Source: an uncultured Treponema sp. (lineage in GTDB: Bacteria; Spirochaetota; Spirochaetia; Treponematales; Treponemataceae). Taken from it: 64,000 nucleotides of DNA. The notes below the pieces were generated by a model. The model saw only the letters and a program-made list of their open reading frames with translations. It made no database searches and had not been told where the DNA came from. Below are positions 47,456 through 57,342 of this stretch, piece after piece. The position numbers were made by a program, and so were the translations under genes. How positions within the stretch are numbered: position 1 is the stretch's first letter; every line of letters starts with the position of its first letter. The stretch is taken from the NCBI GenBank assembly GCA_949299755.1, contig CASGBA010000011.1:1-64000 (forward strand), in the 5' to 3' direction.

Positions 47456-49297
47456 ATGGTAAAAAATATTGAACCTAAACTCAAGAAAATTGGAGATTAT
47501 TTAAAGCTGGAAGAAGATGTTGTTTTTATTATACCGGAGTATCAGCATGCGTATTCTTGGGGTGTTGAAAATTGTGATAAGTTATGGCAAGATATAAATG
47601 ATTTTATAGATAGTGGAAGTAAAGATAGATATTTTTTCTGGAACAATTATAATTAACTGTCAAGATAACGATACAAAATTTGGTCTCATTGATGGATAGC
47701 AACGTACTACAACTTTTCTTTTATTATTAAAAGCATTATTAATCAGAATTAATATTGCAATTAACAGAACAGCAAATGACGAAGAGTCTGCAAGTCTTTG
47801 TCGTGGACTACAGGAACGCAGAAGAAATATCATGCGAATTTTATATAAAGCAGAATCGGAAGATATTTCTGATAAACCAGATTCAGAGAAAGACTCAATA
47901 ATATATAGTCGAAAAATTATTCTTGAAAATTTTTCCATAAATGAACAAAACAGAATTAAAAATAATTCTTCAGGCTATAGATTATAAAACAGCGGAGGCA
48001 GGGGTAGTAAAACTTAAATACAAGCAAAAGGATAACAGATATACAAACTTTTTTGGAAATTTTATGTTTTTTTTATAAAATCTGTGATTTATCTGATTCA
48101 CAATTAAATACAATTGCAAAATCTTGCACTGATAGTTGTGAAGTAATAGAGATAAAGAGTTGGCAAGTTGAACAGGCTATAACAATGTTTAATTCTCTCA
48201 ATTCCGATGGGTTGCCTCTTTTTGATTCAGATATTATTTCCGCTAAGTTATATGCGGAAGCTGAAAAGCTAGGTAAGCAAGTAGAATTTGCAGACTTGTG
48301 GAAGCATTTAAACGAAATCATTGATGATTTAGGAATTACTCGAATTGCGGATATTAATTCTATTTTAATGCAGTATATGTATTATATACGTACTATTAAT
48401 GGAGAAACAATAAGTGATTCAGGAGCTGTCAATGTTACTACGCCCGGATTACGAAGATATTTTACAGAAATCAACAAGACGCCAATCTCAAATCCAATAG
48501 AAATGTGTACGGATATGATTAAATTAGCAAAAATATGGAAAAAGGTTTCTGAGTATACACAAATGAAACTTTTATTAAAATTTAATGAGAATTCAAAACT
48601 TTTCTTAGCAAGTTATTTTTTTAGATTCGAAGAAGAATATATCACAAAAGAAATTGTTGAACCAATTCTTGATTATTTACTTCGATTATTCACTCTTCTT
48701 GAAATTCTCAATATAGGGTACTCCAGTAAGTATTTTAAGACATTTTTGTTTGCTGAAGAAGTAAGGTTTGTGGATGCAGGTATTTCTGTAGATGATATAA
48801 AAAATGATTTTAACAAACATATTCAATCCAACTGGGGAAAAAACTATATTAAAACATCCTTATGTGATTATGATAAAAATACCCTTGTGTATTTAAATGA
48901 ATATTTGTTTGCAAAGGAACAAGGTGTCGATTTTATTCTTGATGATAAATATGATATTGAGCATATAATGCCTTATAGCGGGAATAACCTTCAGGAGATT
49001 AGGAGGGATGCAGGTATTGACACAGAGGATGAATTTTATAATTTTGTAAATAAATTAGGTAATAAGATTATTCTTGAAGAAAAAATTAATCGTTCAATTG
49101 GAAATAAATGGTTTAGGACTAAAGTATCAACGAGCCGTATGAATAAAACAGGTTATATTGATAGTAAATATCCTATAGCTCGTACTCTTGTTTCTCAATA
49201 TCAAAAAACTGATAAACCGTTCTGGACAAAAGAAGATATTCTTGATGCCACCAAAAAGGCAAATGACAGAATTATCTGTTTTATATTTGGAAATTGA
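47456..49297 (+). pseudogene. GmrSD-like DUF262/DUF1524 restriction protein, multiply broken
   Basis: The intact family are Type IV-like restriction enzymes that attack modified DNA, using an N-terminal DUF262 domain for nucleotide binding and a C-terminal HNH (DUF1524). The start is normal: IGDYLKLEEDVVFIIPEYQH then AYSWGVENCDKLWQDI. Four lesions: an extra C at 47638; TAG at 47697-47699 in DGxQR where the family has DGQQR; one extra A in the A5 run 47958-47962; and one extra T in the T8 run 48067-48074. The piece from about 48075 reads to the end, including the HNH DIEHIMPYSGNN and a conserved GN. The gene is AT-rich. Lesions of different kinds argue against sequencing error alone. Confidence 0.85.
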
Positions 49298-49535
49298 ATG
49301 CAACATTTTTTTTTTGTTGGTACTTTGGTAGTGAAATCATCTAAAGAATTGCCACAGTGGAGGGTGCATAATTGAAATTCTAGAGAAAAATTAAGGAAGA
49401 AAGATAGAATAATTTTATCAAAAAAAGATAAAAATTCTTAAACTGTGCAAATTGATAGAGGAATAGGTGTATATGGGAAAAATAGGGTGATAAGAGAAAG
49501 TAGAAAAGATGCACTAAAAGCTAGTATTGATAAAG

Positions 49536-50022
49536 ATACCGGATATTCATGATTGGGCGCATGATAAGATTTTTGGAAAATTTGATGGCTGTGTATACAG
49601 AATGCGTCCACATTATAGAAGTGAAACGCTAAAACTTATAGTAGAATTCGATGGTATTTATTATTATGAAAACCTTGGTATAATTAGAAAGGATTTTTAA
49701 AATCAAAAAAACACGAAAAAATATGGTTATAAGGTTGTACGGATTTTTTTTTATCCAACTTATAAATGATGCAGTTAAAAAAACTTTTTAATGGTGAAAT
49801 AAAAGAACCGTTATTTGACGGTTCTTTTATTTCTTTAGGAATACAAGGGGGAAATTCCACCGCATATCTCTTTTGAGCAGGAATAAAATGTACGGTGAAG
49901 TAGTTTTTAAAATTTCCTGATCACTATGCGACAAATATTAAGGCCTGCATGAAGCAAATGATTTTTTTATCAATTTTGACTATTTTGAAGAAGAAATTAG
50001 TAATTTGAATGGAATTAAATAA
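49536..50022 (+). pseudogene. Remnant of a small endonuclease
   Basis: Parts of one reading frame are legible: IPDIHDWAHDKIFGKF and LIVEFDGIYYYEN (49536-49697), then KYGYKVVRI, LFDGSFISLGIQGGN, and FLKFPDHYATNIKA. This order matches a family of stand-alone endonuclease-like proteins (VEFDG... and YKVVRIP are typical of DUF559/PD-(D/E)XK-type nucleases). Frameshifts occur in the T-runs near 49693 and 49744, and in-frame TGA and TAG lie after STAYLF and CTVK, plus one shift near 49955. At least five lesions make it the oldest remnant here. It is unlabelled by any start. The exact family was not checked. Confidence 0.55.
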
Positions 50023-50089
50023 ATTTTTTTTACAGTTGCTTAGTGCAGAATATCATGTAATTTATTTCCAACCTTAAATTTATATGTAG

Positions 50090-50759
50090 TATCATTCTAA
50101 AGAACTAGTTGCAAATCACATTGCTTGTAATATTGAATACACAAAGTCAGATGGGCAAATTAATAAAGATGTAGATGCTTTGTTTCCTGTTGAAGAAGTT
50201 CATTCGACTACAGAGCTTGTGGATGCAAAAAAAAGACAGAACTATTTATGAAAAGGTTCAAGTTGATTCTGAAGTAGAGCGTCACTTTGTTGATGTTTTG
50301 AATAATAGTACACCCCAAACGGGAGGTGTAATTTTATATTTTAAGTTTCCACCGAAATACAAAATCAATCTTCCGAAGATTATCGGTAATTACAACCCTG
50401 ACTGGGCTATCGTTCGTCGTGATGAGACGGAACAGCAACTGGAACTTGTCCGTGAGACAAAGGGGACTAGCGATTTAACTCATCTTTGGCATTTAAACGA
50501 AGTTAGTAAAATTATTTGTGCCCAAAAACATTTTAAAGCAGTTGGATTGGATTATCGCTTTATTGATGGAAAAAAAACAGATACGTACTATTTAAAGTGG
50601 TGGGAAAAAGATGTAACAAATTACCGTAACGTACTTTTGGGAAAGAATAAGAAAGATTATGACGATTTATTTAAAATTATTCTATCCTATGAAAATATAA
50701 GAAATGATACAGAGATGCTTGCTTCCGATACAACGCCTACATACGGAGATGAGAAATAA
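50090..50759 (+). pseudogene. 3' remnant of a Type III restriction Res subunit
   Basis: Only the end of a gene of roughly 900 codons remains. VANHIACNIEYTKSDGQINK is followed, after a one-base shift in the A8 run (50227-50234), by VDSEVERHFVDVLNNSTP and KFPPKYKINLPKIIGNYNPD. The block YNPDWAIV...LVRETKGT is the PD-(D/E)XK endonuclease of Type III Res subunits. The helicase part is missing to the left, where only the small-endonuclease remnant lies. No mod methyltransferase is in the window. The TAA overlaps the next ATG as TAATG, so Res and the helicase were translationally coupled. Confidence 0.8.
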
Positions 50760-52485
50760 TGAATAATGAGATCCTCTATAAACTTTTTACTGTAGAAAAC
50801 TTTATCGGTTTTGAAGATGTTTGTAAAAAAAATTTAGGGGGAACCCAACTCGTATTGATTTAAATACAAACTACCGTTCAAAAAAACAGATTGTTTCTGC
50901 CTACACCGGTTTTATGATAAATTGCGATTGGGTCGATGCCGATCATCCGGGAAAGAATTTTCGGTTTGCCGATAAAGATATCCAGGCTTTCAGTGCGGAT
51001 GATAAAACGTCTGTACTTCTGGAGAGTGGGAAAAAAGAGGATATTACACAAAATATAGTTGATATGGTGAAACGTCTGAGAGAATCTGGGAAAATAACAG
51101 ATTATAATCAATGTGCATGTTTGTTCCCGACTTTAAGAGGTGATATGGATGGTATGAGTGCAAGTGTTAAGGCTTTTGCAGAAGCATTTGAAAAAGCCGG
51201 TATTCCTTTTTACGCTCCCCGTGCAAAAAATATTTTATATACAGAAGAATTTCTTGTAACATTTGGTCTGTTTGCAAAAATTTTAAAGATTGATGATTCT
51301 GTAAGTTATTCAGAAGAGTATAGACGATGGATTAACAACGCTATTACTAGGGCAGATGAAATTATTGCCGGAGACAGTTTACTTGAAGAGTTTATTATCG
51401 AAAAATGGACAGAAATTGAATTGGCAAAACGGAACTATAAAATACTTGCCGACTACTGCGAGGAGAGAAATTGGGATTTAAAATCAAATGCTTATGAACA
51501 GACTACAAAAATCCTTTCAGGAATTCCAAAATTAGATAATGAGGTTAAAAAAGCGTTAGTTAGTACAGGCCTGAATAATCATATACGTAATAAAATAGAC
51601 CACGATGATTCGGTTTCTTTACAATATGTTTTAAATCGTGTGACAGCCTTAGACTGGACTTTACTTGACTTATTCTATCAACTTAATACATTTCTTTATT
51701 TTGCAGAAAAATATCGTCTTGCCGAAAACGGAGGAGAAGACTCTGCAATGTATAATTTTGGAATGATTACCCAATATATTTCAAAGTTTATGGAAATGAA
51801 TATGCCGATTTTATCCGGCCGTAGTTTTCAGGAGAATAAAATACCAAATCAATTTTTTAGTTCTTTTCTCTATGCTTTATTCAGGTTAGGAGAAACAGAA
51901 GTTGAAGATTCGGAGGACCCTTTTCCTAAAGGGTATGTTCCTTTTTTAACGGTACAGCAGTCAAAAGGTTTGGAGTTTCCTGTTGTTGTACTTGGTTCTG
52001 TCCAACGAAAAAATAAAGATCCTCGACTTTTAGATGTTTTAGTGCGCAAGATGCTTACGGAACATGGAAATCCTCCAGAAATTGCAGAACCTTTAGATAA
52101 GATGGAATTATTTGATTCAATGCGTCTTTTTTATGTAGCCGTCAGTCGTGCTAAAAATCTTTGTATTATAACGCAAATGACAGGATGCGGTTATTCAACT
52201 TTTATTCCGATGAAAAATTTTTTAGCATCTCAAAGGTTTGAGAATTCTGCTTCTTTTGATATAGATACCTTGCCCTCCGGTAGTAATAGGGACGATGATA
52301 CTGTTCATATGTACACTTATACAGGTGATTATCTGCCTTATAAAAACTGTCCCAGAAATTATATGGTTTTTAACAAATATGGTTTTGTTCCGTCAAGAAG
52401 TCAAACAATGTTTTTTTGGTCTTTAGTTCACGAAACAATTGAAGATTTACAAAACTTCATTATCGGAGGGTTGAATAATGAATGA
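50759..52485 (+). pseudogene. UvrD-like SF1 helicase with an internal deletion
   Basis: The gene starts at ATG 50759 with about 25 codons (MNNEILYKLFTVENFIGF), then breaks near 50838 and continues in another frame at FRGNPTRIDLNTNYRS. Helicase motifs Q, Walker A and II are missing; motif IV (NYRS), V (PFLTVQQSKGLEFPVVVLGS) and VI (MRLFYVAVSRAKNLCII) are present in about 540 codons. A UvrD-type 3'-to-5' helicase without its first RecA lobe cannot hydrolyse ATP. The C-terminal part (VPSRSQTMFFWSLVHETIED) may be a start of a nuclease-like domain. Its stop overlaps the next gene by 8 bases. AT-rich. A methionine at 50914 could start a 523-residue inactive piece. Confidence 0.82.
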
Positions 52486-53290
52486 AATGACAGATACAGA
52501 AATTGAGTTAAAACTCCGGGATTATTTTGAATCAAACTTTCAGTATTTAAAAGAAAGTTCAGGACATTCGATTGATGGTTATATGAAAGAAAAGGCCTTT
52601 CAACAAGTTTTGTATTACTGGAAGAAGAACCGTAAACTGATTGAACGAATTACCCGCTCGGAAGTAAAACTATCTTTACCGGAAAGGGTAACACCTAATC
52701 AAAAGATTCCGTATACAATAGAAGGAATTGTAGATATTGTTCAGGAAAAGGATGGAATCTGGTTATACGATTTGAAAACCCATGATATTGACCGTATTAA
52801 GGCTAACATTGAACAGTACAAAGAGCAGTTGTATATTTATTCGTATATTTGGAAAAAGCTACAAAGAAATGAGCTTGACAATACGGCTGTTATTTCAACG
52901 CCTTTACCTGATAGATTAGAAATGGCTATCCGAAAAAGAAACCCAGAGCTTATTCAGCGGGAAGTTGAATCTTGGCAACCGATTATTCCCATTGGTTACG
53001 AGGAAGAAGAAGTTGAAGAGATGATTAATAACTTTGGAGAAGTGGTAGAAAAGATAGAAAGTTCTGAGTTTGCTCCGCCAGATGTTGATGTTTTATTGAA
53101 TAAACCTAACGGTATGAAAAGTGTATTCGCTGTTCAGGTTTGTAGAAACTGCGATGTTCGCTTTAGTTGTGATTCTTATAAAAAGTATCTTGCAGTAAGT
53201 AAAGGTGCAAACCATAGTAATATGAGAAAATATATGAAACTTCCTGCTGAAGAACAAGATGAATTTATTACCGGTAACATGGAAGAGTAA
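52478..53290 (+). CDS. PD-(D/E)XK nuclease (RecB/Cas4-like)
   Basis: A 270-residue nuclease. The core is IEGIVDIVQEKDGIWLYDLK with THDIDR (about residues 80-103), giving D (VDIV), then D-L-K, followed by QYKEQLYIYSYIWKK, a RecB-motif-like helix. Near the C terminus CRNCDVRFSC supplies cysteines that could hold an iron-sulphur cluster as in Cas4/AddB. It overlaps the helicase stop as ATGAATGA, so it belonged to the same operon, and it is the only unbroken member. Whether it still does anything without its partner is unknown. Confidence 0.72.
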   Translation: MNEMTDTEIELKLRDYFESNFQYLKESSGHSIDGYMKEKAFQQVLYYWKKNRKLIERITRSEVKLSLPERVTPNQKIPYTIEGIVDIVQEKDGIWLYDLKTHDIDRIKANIEQYKEQLYIYSYIWKKLQRNELDNTAVISTPLPDRLEMAIRKRNPELIQREVESWQPIIPIGYEEEEVEEMINNFGEVVEKIESSEFAPPDVDVLLNKPNGMKSVFAVQVCRNCDVRFSCDSYKKYLAVSKGANHSNMRKYMKLPAEEQDEFITGNMEE

Positions 53291-53365
53291 AAACTCAAAA
53301 CCACAATATGCTATATAACAATCAGGGAATACGATAGAGATTGTTTATCGCCAAGAAGGAACTTC

Positions 53366-53569
53366 ATGAAATACAGGAAATTCGGAGGCACATTCGTTTT
53401 GCGGCTTGATCCTAAAGAGAAAATTTGCGGAAGTCTTGTAACTCTTGCAGAGGCGGGACATATTACCCTTGCAAAAATCAGTGGTTTGAGTGTGATGAAT
53501 GAATTTACCGTGGGAGAATTCAACGCAGAAAGAAAAGAGTGCCGTTCCAATACATTTAATACCTTTTAA
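53366..53569 (+). pseudogene. Truncated PPC (DUF296) domain protein
   Basis: The first 65 residues, MKYRKFGGTFVLRLDPKEKI and CGSLVTLAEAGHITLAKISG, then MNEFTVGEFNAERKE, match the start of the PPC/PD1-like DNA-binding protein family, whose members are about 140 residues. The frame stops at 53569 after NTFNTF, and no continuation was found before the next gene at 53631. A ribosome-binding site AAGGA lies 6 bases before ATG 53366. Confidence 0.65.
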
Positions 53570-53630
53570 GCGTTACGCGAGTACTTTTTATTTATTAATG
53601 GAGTTTAGAATTTGTAATGAGGAGTTTATA

Positions 53631-53945
53631 GTGAGCGGATTCCTGTTGCTTATACCTTTCTGTATTATCAGATTCCTGCTGCCTTTTATTCTGAATAAAA
53701 AAGCAATACAGAGGGCAGCGCATTTTGCTCCGGTTCAAGGCCGTGAAAGGGCAGCCTATTATATATACCAGTTATCCAATGCAGGTCTGTTATTATGTCT
53801 GTTATTTTTAAAAGTACAGCCGGAATATTCATGGTGGTTTTATACTGGACTTATCTGTTATTTTTTCCGGACTTTGCCTGGGCGCCGCCATGAAAAGAGA
53901 ATTGGGAATTGCCCGGTGCGGGCTTGCCTGCTGCCTGTGTTCTGA
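53631..53945 (+). pseudogene. Truncated isoprenylcysteine methyltransferase-like membrane protein
   Basis: The start GTG 53631 follows AGGAG. Three hydrophobic helices (SGFLLLIPFCIIRFLLPF, then SNAGLLLCLLFLKVQPEY and WWFYTGLICYFF) match the N-terminal part of ICMT-like membrane methyltransferases, after which the usual catalytic half with its NPMY motif is missing. Instead the frame runs into the next gene, DUF3795, at 53890. A deletion joining two genes is likely. Confidence 0.55.
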
Positions 53946-54264
53946 AAATATAACGTGTTCCGGATGTGATTCAGGAGAATGTCCTGATAAAGACTGGTGC
54001 GAAAACAGAAAGTGTTCTCTCGCAAAAGAACTTGCGCACTGTTATGAATGCGATGAAAGATGCACAAAAGGACTGCTGGGCAAAATAAAACCCTACGCCT
54101 TTACTCAGTTCGTCAAAAGATACGGTGAAAAGTATCTTCTTGATTGTCTTGAAAGAAATGAGAAAAACGGAGTTGTGTATCACCGGGAAGGCGTAACCGG
54201 CGACTACGACGGTTTTGATGATGCGGAAACACTGATAGAGTTTATTAAAACCGGCCGCAGGTGA
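53890..54264 (+). CDS. DUF3795 cysteine-rich protein
   Basis: A 124-residue protein with cysteines in CGLACCLCSENITCSGC and ECPDKDWCENRKCS and CYECDERCTKG, and the C-terminal motif LLDCLERNEKNGVVYHREG followed by GDYDGFDDAE, diagnostic for DUF3795. The cysteines probably bind zinc or an iron-sulphur cluster. Function is unknown. ATG 53890 overlaps the end of the broken membrane protein, so its own promoter and ribosome-binding site may have been lost; the ribosome-binding site is weak. Confidence 0.8.
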   Translation: MKRELGIARCGLACCLCSENITCSGCDSGECPDKDWCENRKCSLAKELAHCYECDERCTKGLLGKIKPYAFTQFVKRYGEKYLLDCLERNEKNGVVYHREGVTGDYDGFDDAETLIEFIKTGRR

Positions 54265-54315
54265 CTAAGAAAGTTTTTGTGAAATTAAACAGTAATTAAT
54301 ATCACAGGAGAAAAT

Positions 54316-55617
54316 ATGGGAAGAAAAAATGGAAGAGTATTTAGTTTGGTAATTGCAGTAATAATCACTGCGATACTTTTTGTGTACAGAAATATAGAAA
54401 AAGTTGGAGAAACTTAAGTAAAACTATTTCTGCCTAACGGGCAGGAAGATGTGTTGTATGTGGTGAGTGACCAGGAGCAGACAGTAACCTGGAGTGTTAA
54501 GCCGGAGGACATTCTTGTTCTGACAGAGAACGACGATGGAAGCTGTACTGTGAGGGCTGTTAAGGATGGCTCCGCCACTGTGACGGCAAAAACACTTGAT
54601 GGTACCGAAATAGCGCAACACCGGGTGGAAGTTGCTTCTTTTATTGACAACAATGATTTTATTTGGGCTGTGGAGAATGGTATTGATTCAGAATTCAAAC
54701 CTGTGACAGTGAATTGGAAAAAGGAAAAAGACGGCAGGGTAAAACTTACTCCGGAAAATCTTGCTGTTATCCAGGGTGTTGTATCTTTGGATATCAGCGG
54801 CCAAGATTTGACAGATTTGTCCGGAATCGAATGGTTTACAGGTCTTGAATATTTGAATTGCGGGAAAAATAATTTGAAAAATCTGGATGTTTCGAATCTT
54901 CAGTCACTTACGGATTTGATCTGCTATGATAATAAACTTAAATCACTGAATGTTTCGGGTTGTTTTTCGTTAATGTATTTGGATTGTTCGAGTAATAGTT
55001 TAAAAGGTCTTAACGTAACAGAAAACCAGGATCTGGTTACTTTGTACTGCGATGAGAATTCCCTGTTGGAGTTGGATTTAAGCGGGAATCTTTTTTTGAC
55101 TAAACTTTATTGCAGTGACAATGATTTAACTGAACTGGATTTGAGTAGAAACGTGAAGCTGATGGATTTAAATATCAACGGAAATCATTTCTCAACCTTG
55201 GATGTTTCGGGATTTCCAGAACTTAATTATCTTGGGTGTTCAGGAAACAACTTGCATTCATTGGATGTTTCTGAAAACAAATCCTTGAGATATCTTGAAT
55301 GTAATGATAATCGGATTACAGATCTTGATTTAAGTTCAAACAACTTGTTGTTGGCTTTAGACTGTAGAGAAAATATGCTTGAATCATTGGATGTGTCAGG
55401 ACTTACAGAGCTTGAAACCCTTTATTGCGGAAAAAACAGGATGAGGGAGTTGGATTTAAGGAATAACAATCTTTTGACAGATCTTGAGTGCGGCAATCAG
55501 ACTTCAAATGGTAAATTAGAGCAAAATCTGAAGCTGGTTCTCACGCCTGAACGGTATGCCGCATGGACAACAGATGGATACGAGGACAATGTAAATATTA
55601 CACTGACGACAGAATAA
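54316..55617 (+). pseudogene. Exported leucine-rich-repeat protein with an early TAA
   Basis: ATG 54316 follows CAGGAG. The frame gives an N-terminal membrane or signal helix (VFSLVIAVIITAILFVYRN), then TAA at 54415-54417 (codon 34), then 400 codons without a stop. These hold a bacterial Ig-like region (LYVVSDQEQTVTWSVKPED to about residue 115), then about ten repeats of the form L.xL.C..N.L..LDLS.N of 21 residues, as in internalin-like surface proteins of gut bacteria. The stop is one substitution from a sense codon. A start after the stop (TTG 54451 or others) would give an unexported protein, so function is likely lost. Confidence 0.8.
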
Positions 55618-55861
55618 CAGGAGTAGGGCGGATTTGACCGGTGGTACTAAATTTTGTGTTCCCCGGCTATTATGGTTTTCGTCACGGCTTTCCAGTGTTC
55701 CGGTTCTGCGCAAGGAGGACAAGAGAACGCTTCTTTTTGTTTGTATCTGAAGTCATATGATTATGCGACAGCATAGGGGAGCATCCTCTTGTTTCCGTGT
55801 TTTATGTATAAGTGTTTATACCCTGGAAGAATATCGCTTTTTGCAACCAGACTGTTTTCTT

Positions 55862-56263
55862 TTATTGTTTCTTTTTTAATATATAACATCCTAGATTGTT
55901 GTATTGAGCAATGCCAAGCAATTCAAAAATTCCTCCAATAGTTGTGAAATTACAAGAGCCTTCTTTTATGCATTCAGGTAAATTGGTTTCCATCCATGCT
56001 CTTTCAAATTTTGAAGTTTCCTGCAAAATCGCATAAGATGAATAAAATTCATTAAATGTAATTCCTTTTTCATGGCCTTTTGGATATTTTTCTGGATTAT
56101 TGGTTGGAATTATATAAATCAAAGCTTCTTCATTTCGTCTTTTCCCTATACCCTTAATGGTAAAATTTTTCTCTGCTTGTGGTTTGGGAATAATGGTTCC
56201 TCTTGGTAATGATTTGATTTTTTTTGTCAATTCTTCATATGTCATAATTCTTTCTTCACTCAT
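55862..56263 (-). CDS. Hypothetical protein, 133 residues
   Basis: No family was recognised. The product is soluble, begins MSEERIMTYEELTKKIKSL, is mildly basic, and has no motif known to me; YIIPTNNPEKYPKGHEKGIT and FYSSYAILQETSKFERAWME are the most conserved-looking parts. ATG 56263 has AAGGAAGG and a perfect -10 TATAAT on the - strand at 56287-56292, without a clear -35. It is AT-rich and lies alone. The gap of 244 bases to the leucine-rich-repeat gene shows nothing clear. Confidence 0.6.
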   Translation of the reverse strand: MSEERIMTYEELTKKIKSLPRGTIIPKPQAEKNFTIKGIGKRRNEEALIYIIPTNNPEKYPKGHEKGITFNEFYSSYAILQETSKFERAWMETNLPECIKEGSCNFTTIGGIFELLGIAQYNNLGCYILKKKQ

Positions 56264-56388
56264 AATTTACCTTCCTTATAATAAAAATTATAATGGTATG
56301 TATCCTACAAAAATGAATTTATTACTTAACTATTCATAAGTCAATTATAATTATTTTCAAAACAAAAAAAATATTTTATGTCAGCGAA

Positions 56389-56598
56389 GAATGCCAGGCA
56401 AAAACAGTCTGGACAAAAGTATGGAGCAAAAAATACCCTGTTCTGGCAACTTACCGGGAACGGGTTGCCGTTGATGATTATGCCACGCAGTTACAGGAAA
56501 TGCTCACCCGGCTGCAGGCGGAATACGGCTATAATGAAACCGATGCGCTGCTGGTTTTAAAAGATATTCTTGCCAGCACCTGGAAAGGTGACTGTTGA
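56389..56598 (+). pseudogene. 3' remnant of an unrecognised gene
   Basis: A 69-codon open stretch without a good start reads VWTKVWSKKYPVLATYRERV, then YATQLQEMLTRLQAEYGYNE and ALLVLKDILASTWKGDC. Coding-like amino-acid use and a GC content like the core suggest the tail of a lost gene. The family was not recognised. The overlapping frame with ATG 56378 has no such quality and is rejected. Confidence 0.4.
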
Positions 56599-56628
56599 CC
56601 GTCCGCTGACCGGAACACCCCGGCAGAT

Positions 56629-57198
56629 TCAAAATATTTTCCGGATACCAAGACCCTCACCCAGCCGGCTGACAAAAAATGTATCGACAGTTACCCCACG
56701 CAAAGCGGGAATCATAAATCCCGCTGCATATAAATAAATAGAAGAAACCAGCGGATTTTCGTTGTACCGGGGTATTTCGTAAAAGCCCAGGTTTTTGTAA
56801 AGGCACAGGGCGTCTTTCAGAAAAGGCAGGGTATCCAGAAGCATTTTCCGGTATCCTGAAGTTTGAGCCTCGGTTATGAGCCGCTCTGAAATCAGCCTGC
56901 CGATACCGTATCCCCTGAATTCCTGCCGGACAAAAAGCCGTTTCATTTCGCAGGTCAGGCGGTCAATCTTCCGGAATCCGCCGCAGCCGGCAGCAACGCC
57001 GTCTGCAAAGGCTGCATAGAGCCGGCCATCCGGCGGGGAATATTTTTTGTCCAGATTCAAAAGCTCGGAATCAAAATCCTGCATTTCCAAATACCGGGCA
57101 AAACCGGGACATTCCGAAACCAGCATCCGGGTGTATTCGGTAAAAAGGCTGCGTATTTCTTCCGGACATTCCGTGCCGGGAACCAGTTCAATGTGCAT
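56629..57198 (-). CDS. GNAT-family N-acetyltransferase
   Basis: Transfers an acetyl group from acetyl-CoA to an unknown amine. The 189-residue product has motif A LFVRQEFRGYGIGRLISERL (about 89-108) with the R/Q-x-x-G-x-G pyrophosphate loop, and motif B with LDTLPFLKDALCLYKNLGFY (about 125-144). The last roughly 30 residues after SSIYLY are longer than in relatives, which may be an extension caused by an old frameshift. ATG 57198; no strong ribosome-binding site. Divergent from the hsd operon. Confidence 0.82.
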   Translation of the reverse strand: MHIELVPGTECPEEIRSLFTEYTRMLVSECPGFARYLEMQDFDSELLNLDKKYSPPDGRLYAAFADGVAAGCGGFRKIDRLTCEMKRLFVRQEFRGYGIGRLISERLITEAQTSGYRKMLLDTLPFLKDALCLYKNLGFYEIPRYNENPLVSSIYLYAAGFMIPALRGVTVDTFFVSRLGEGLGIRKIF

Positions 57199-57255
57199 AA
57201 CCTGATTTTACGGCAAATCCCCAGGAAAGCCAATGGGGCTTTTTACACCAGCCCA

Positions 57256-57285
57256 TTGGCAGTTTTACAGGAGCAGTGGTATAAT
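57256..57285 (+). promoter_or_regulatory. Promoter of the hsdRMS operon
   Basis: TTGGCA (57256-57261, 5 of 6), 18 bases, TATAAT (57280-57285, perfect). The start would be about 57292, 50 bases before ATG 57343. One of the best promoters in the window. Confidence 0.75.
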
Positions 57286-57342
57286 ACGAGAATCAATGAT
57301 GCACGGAAATTATCAGGCTCAACAACAGACGGAGAGGTGCCG

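Noticed and set aside
49801-49828. AAAAGAACCG/CGGTTCTTTT as an intrinsic terminator
   Set aside because: The same bases encode IKEPLFDGS in the broken endonuclease and the stem is AT-rich, so the pairing may be chance; it was not listed as a terminator.
53499-53630. Upstream start for the ICMT-like gene
   Set aside because: The added residues are an out-of-frame reading of the PPC gene; GTG 53631 has its own AGGAG.
37510-54417. Stop-codon reassignment to explain the interrupted genes
   Set aside because: TAA, TAG and TGA all end normal genes in the window, and different stops interrupt different genes alongside frameshifts.
56378-56560. A 60-codon frame starting at ATG 56378
   Set aside because: A different frame in the same place has clearly better coding character; this one is basic and low-quality.
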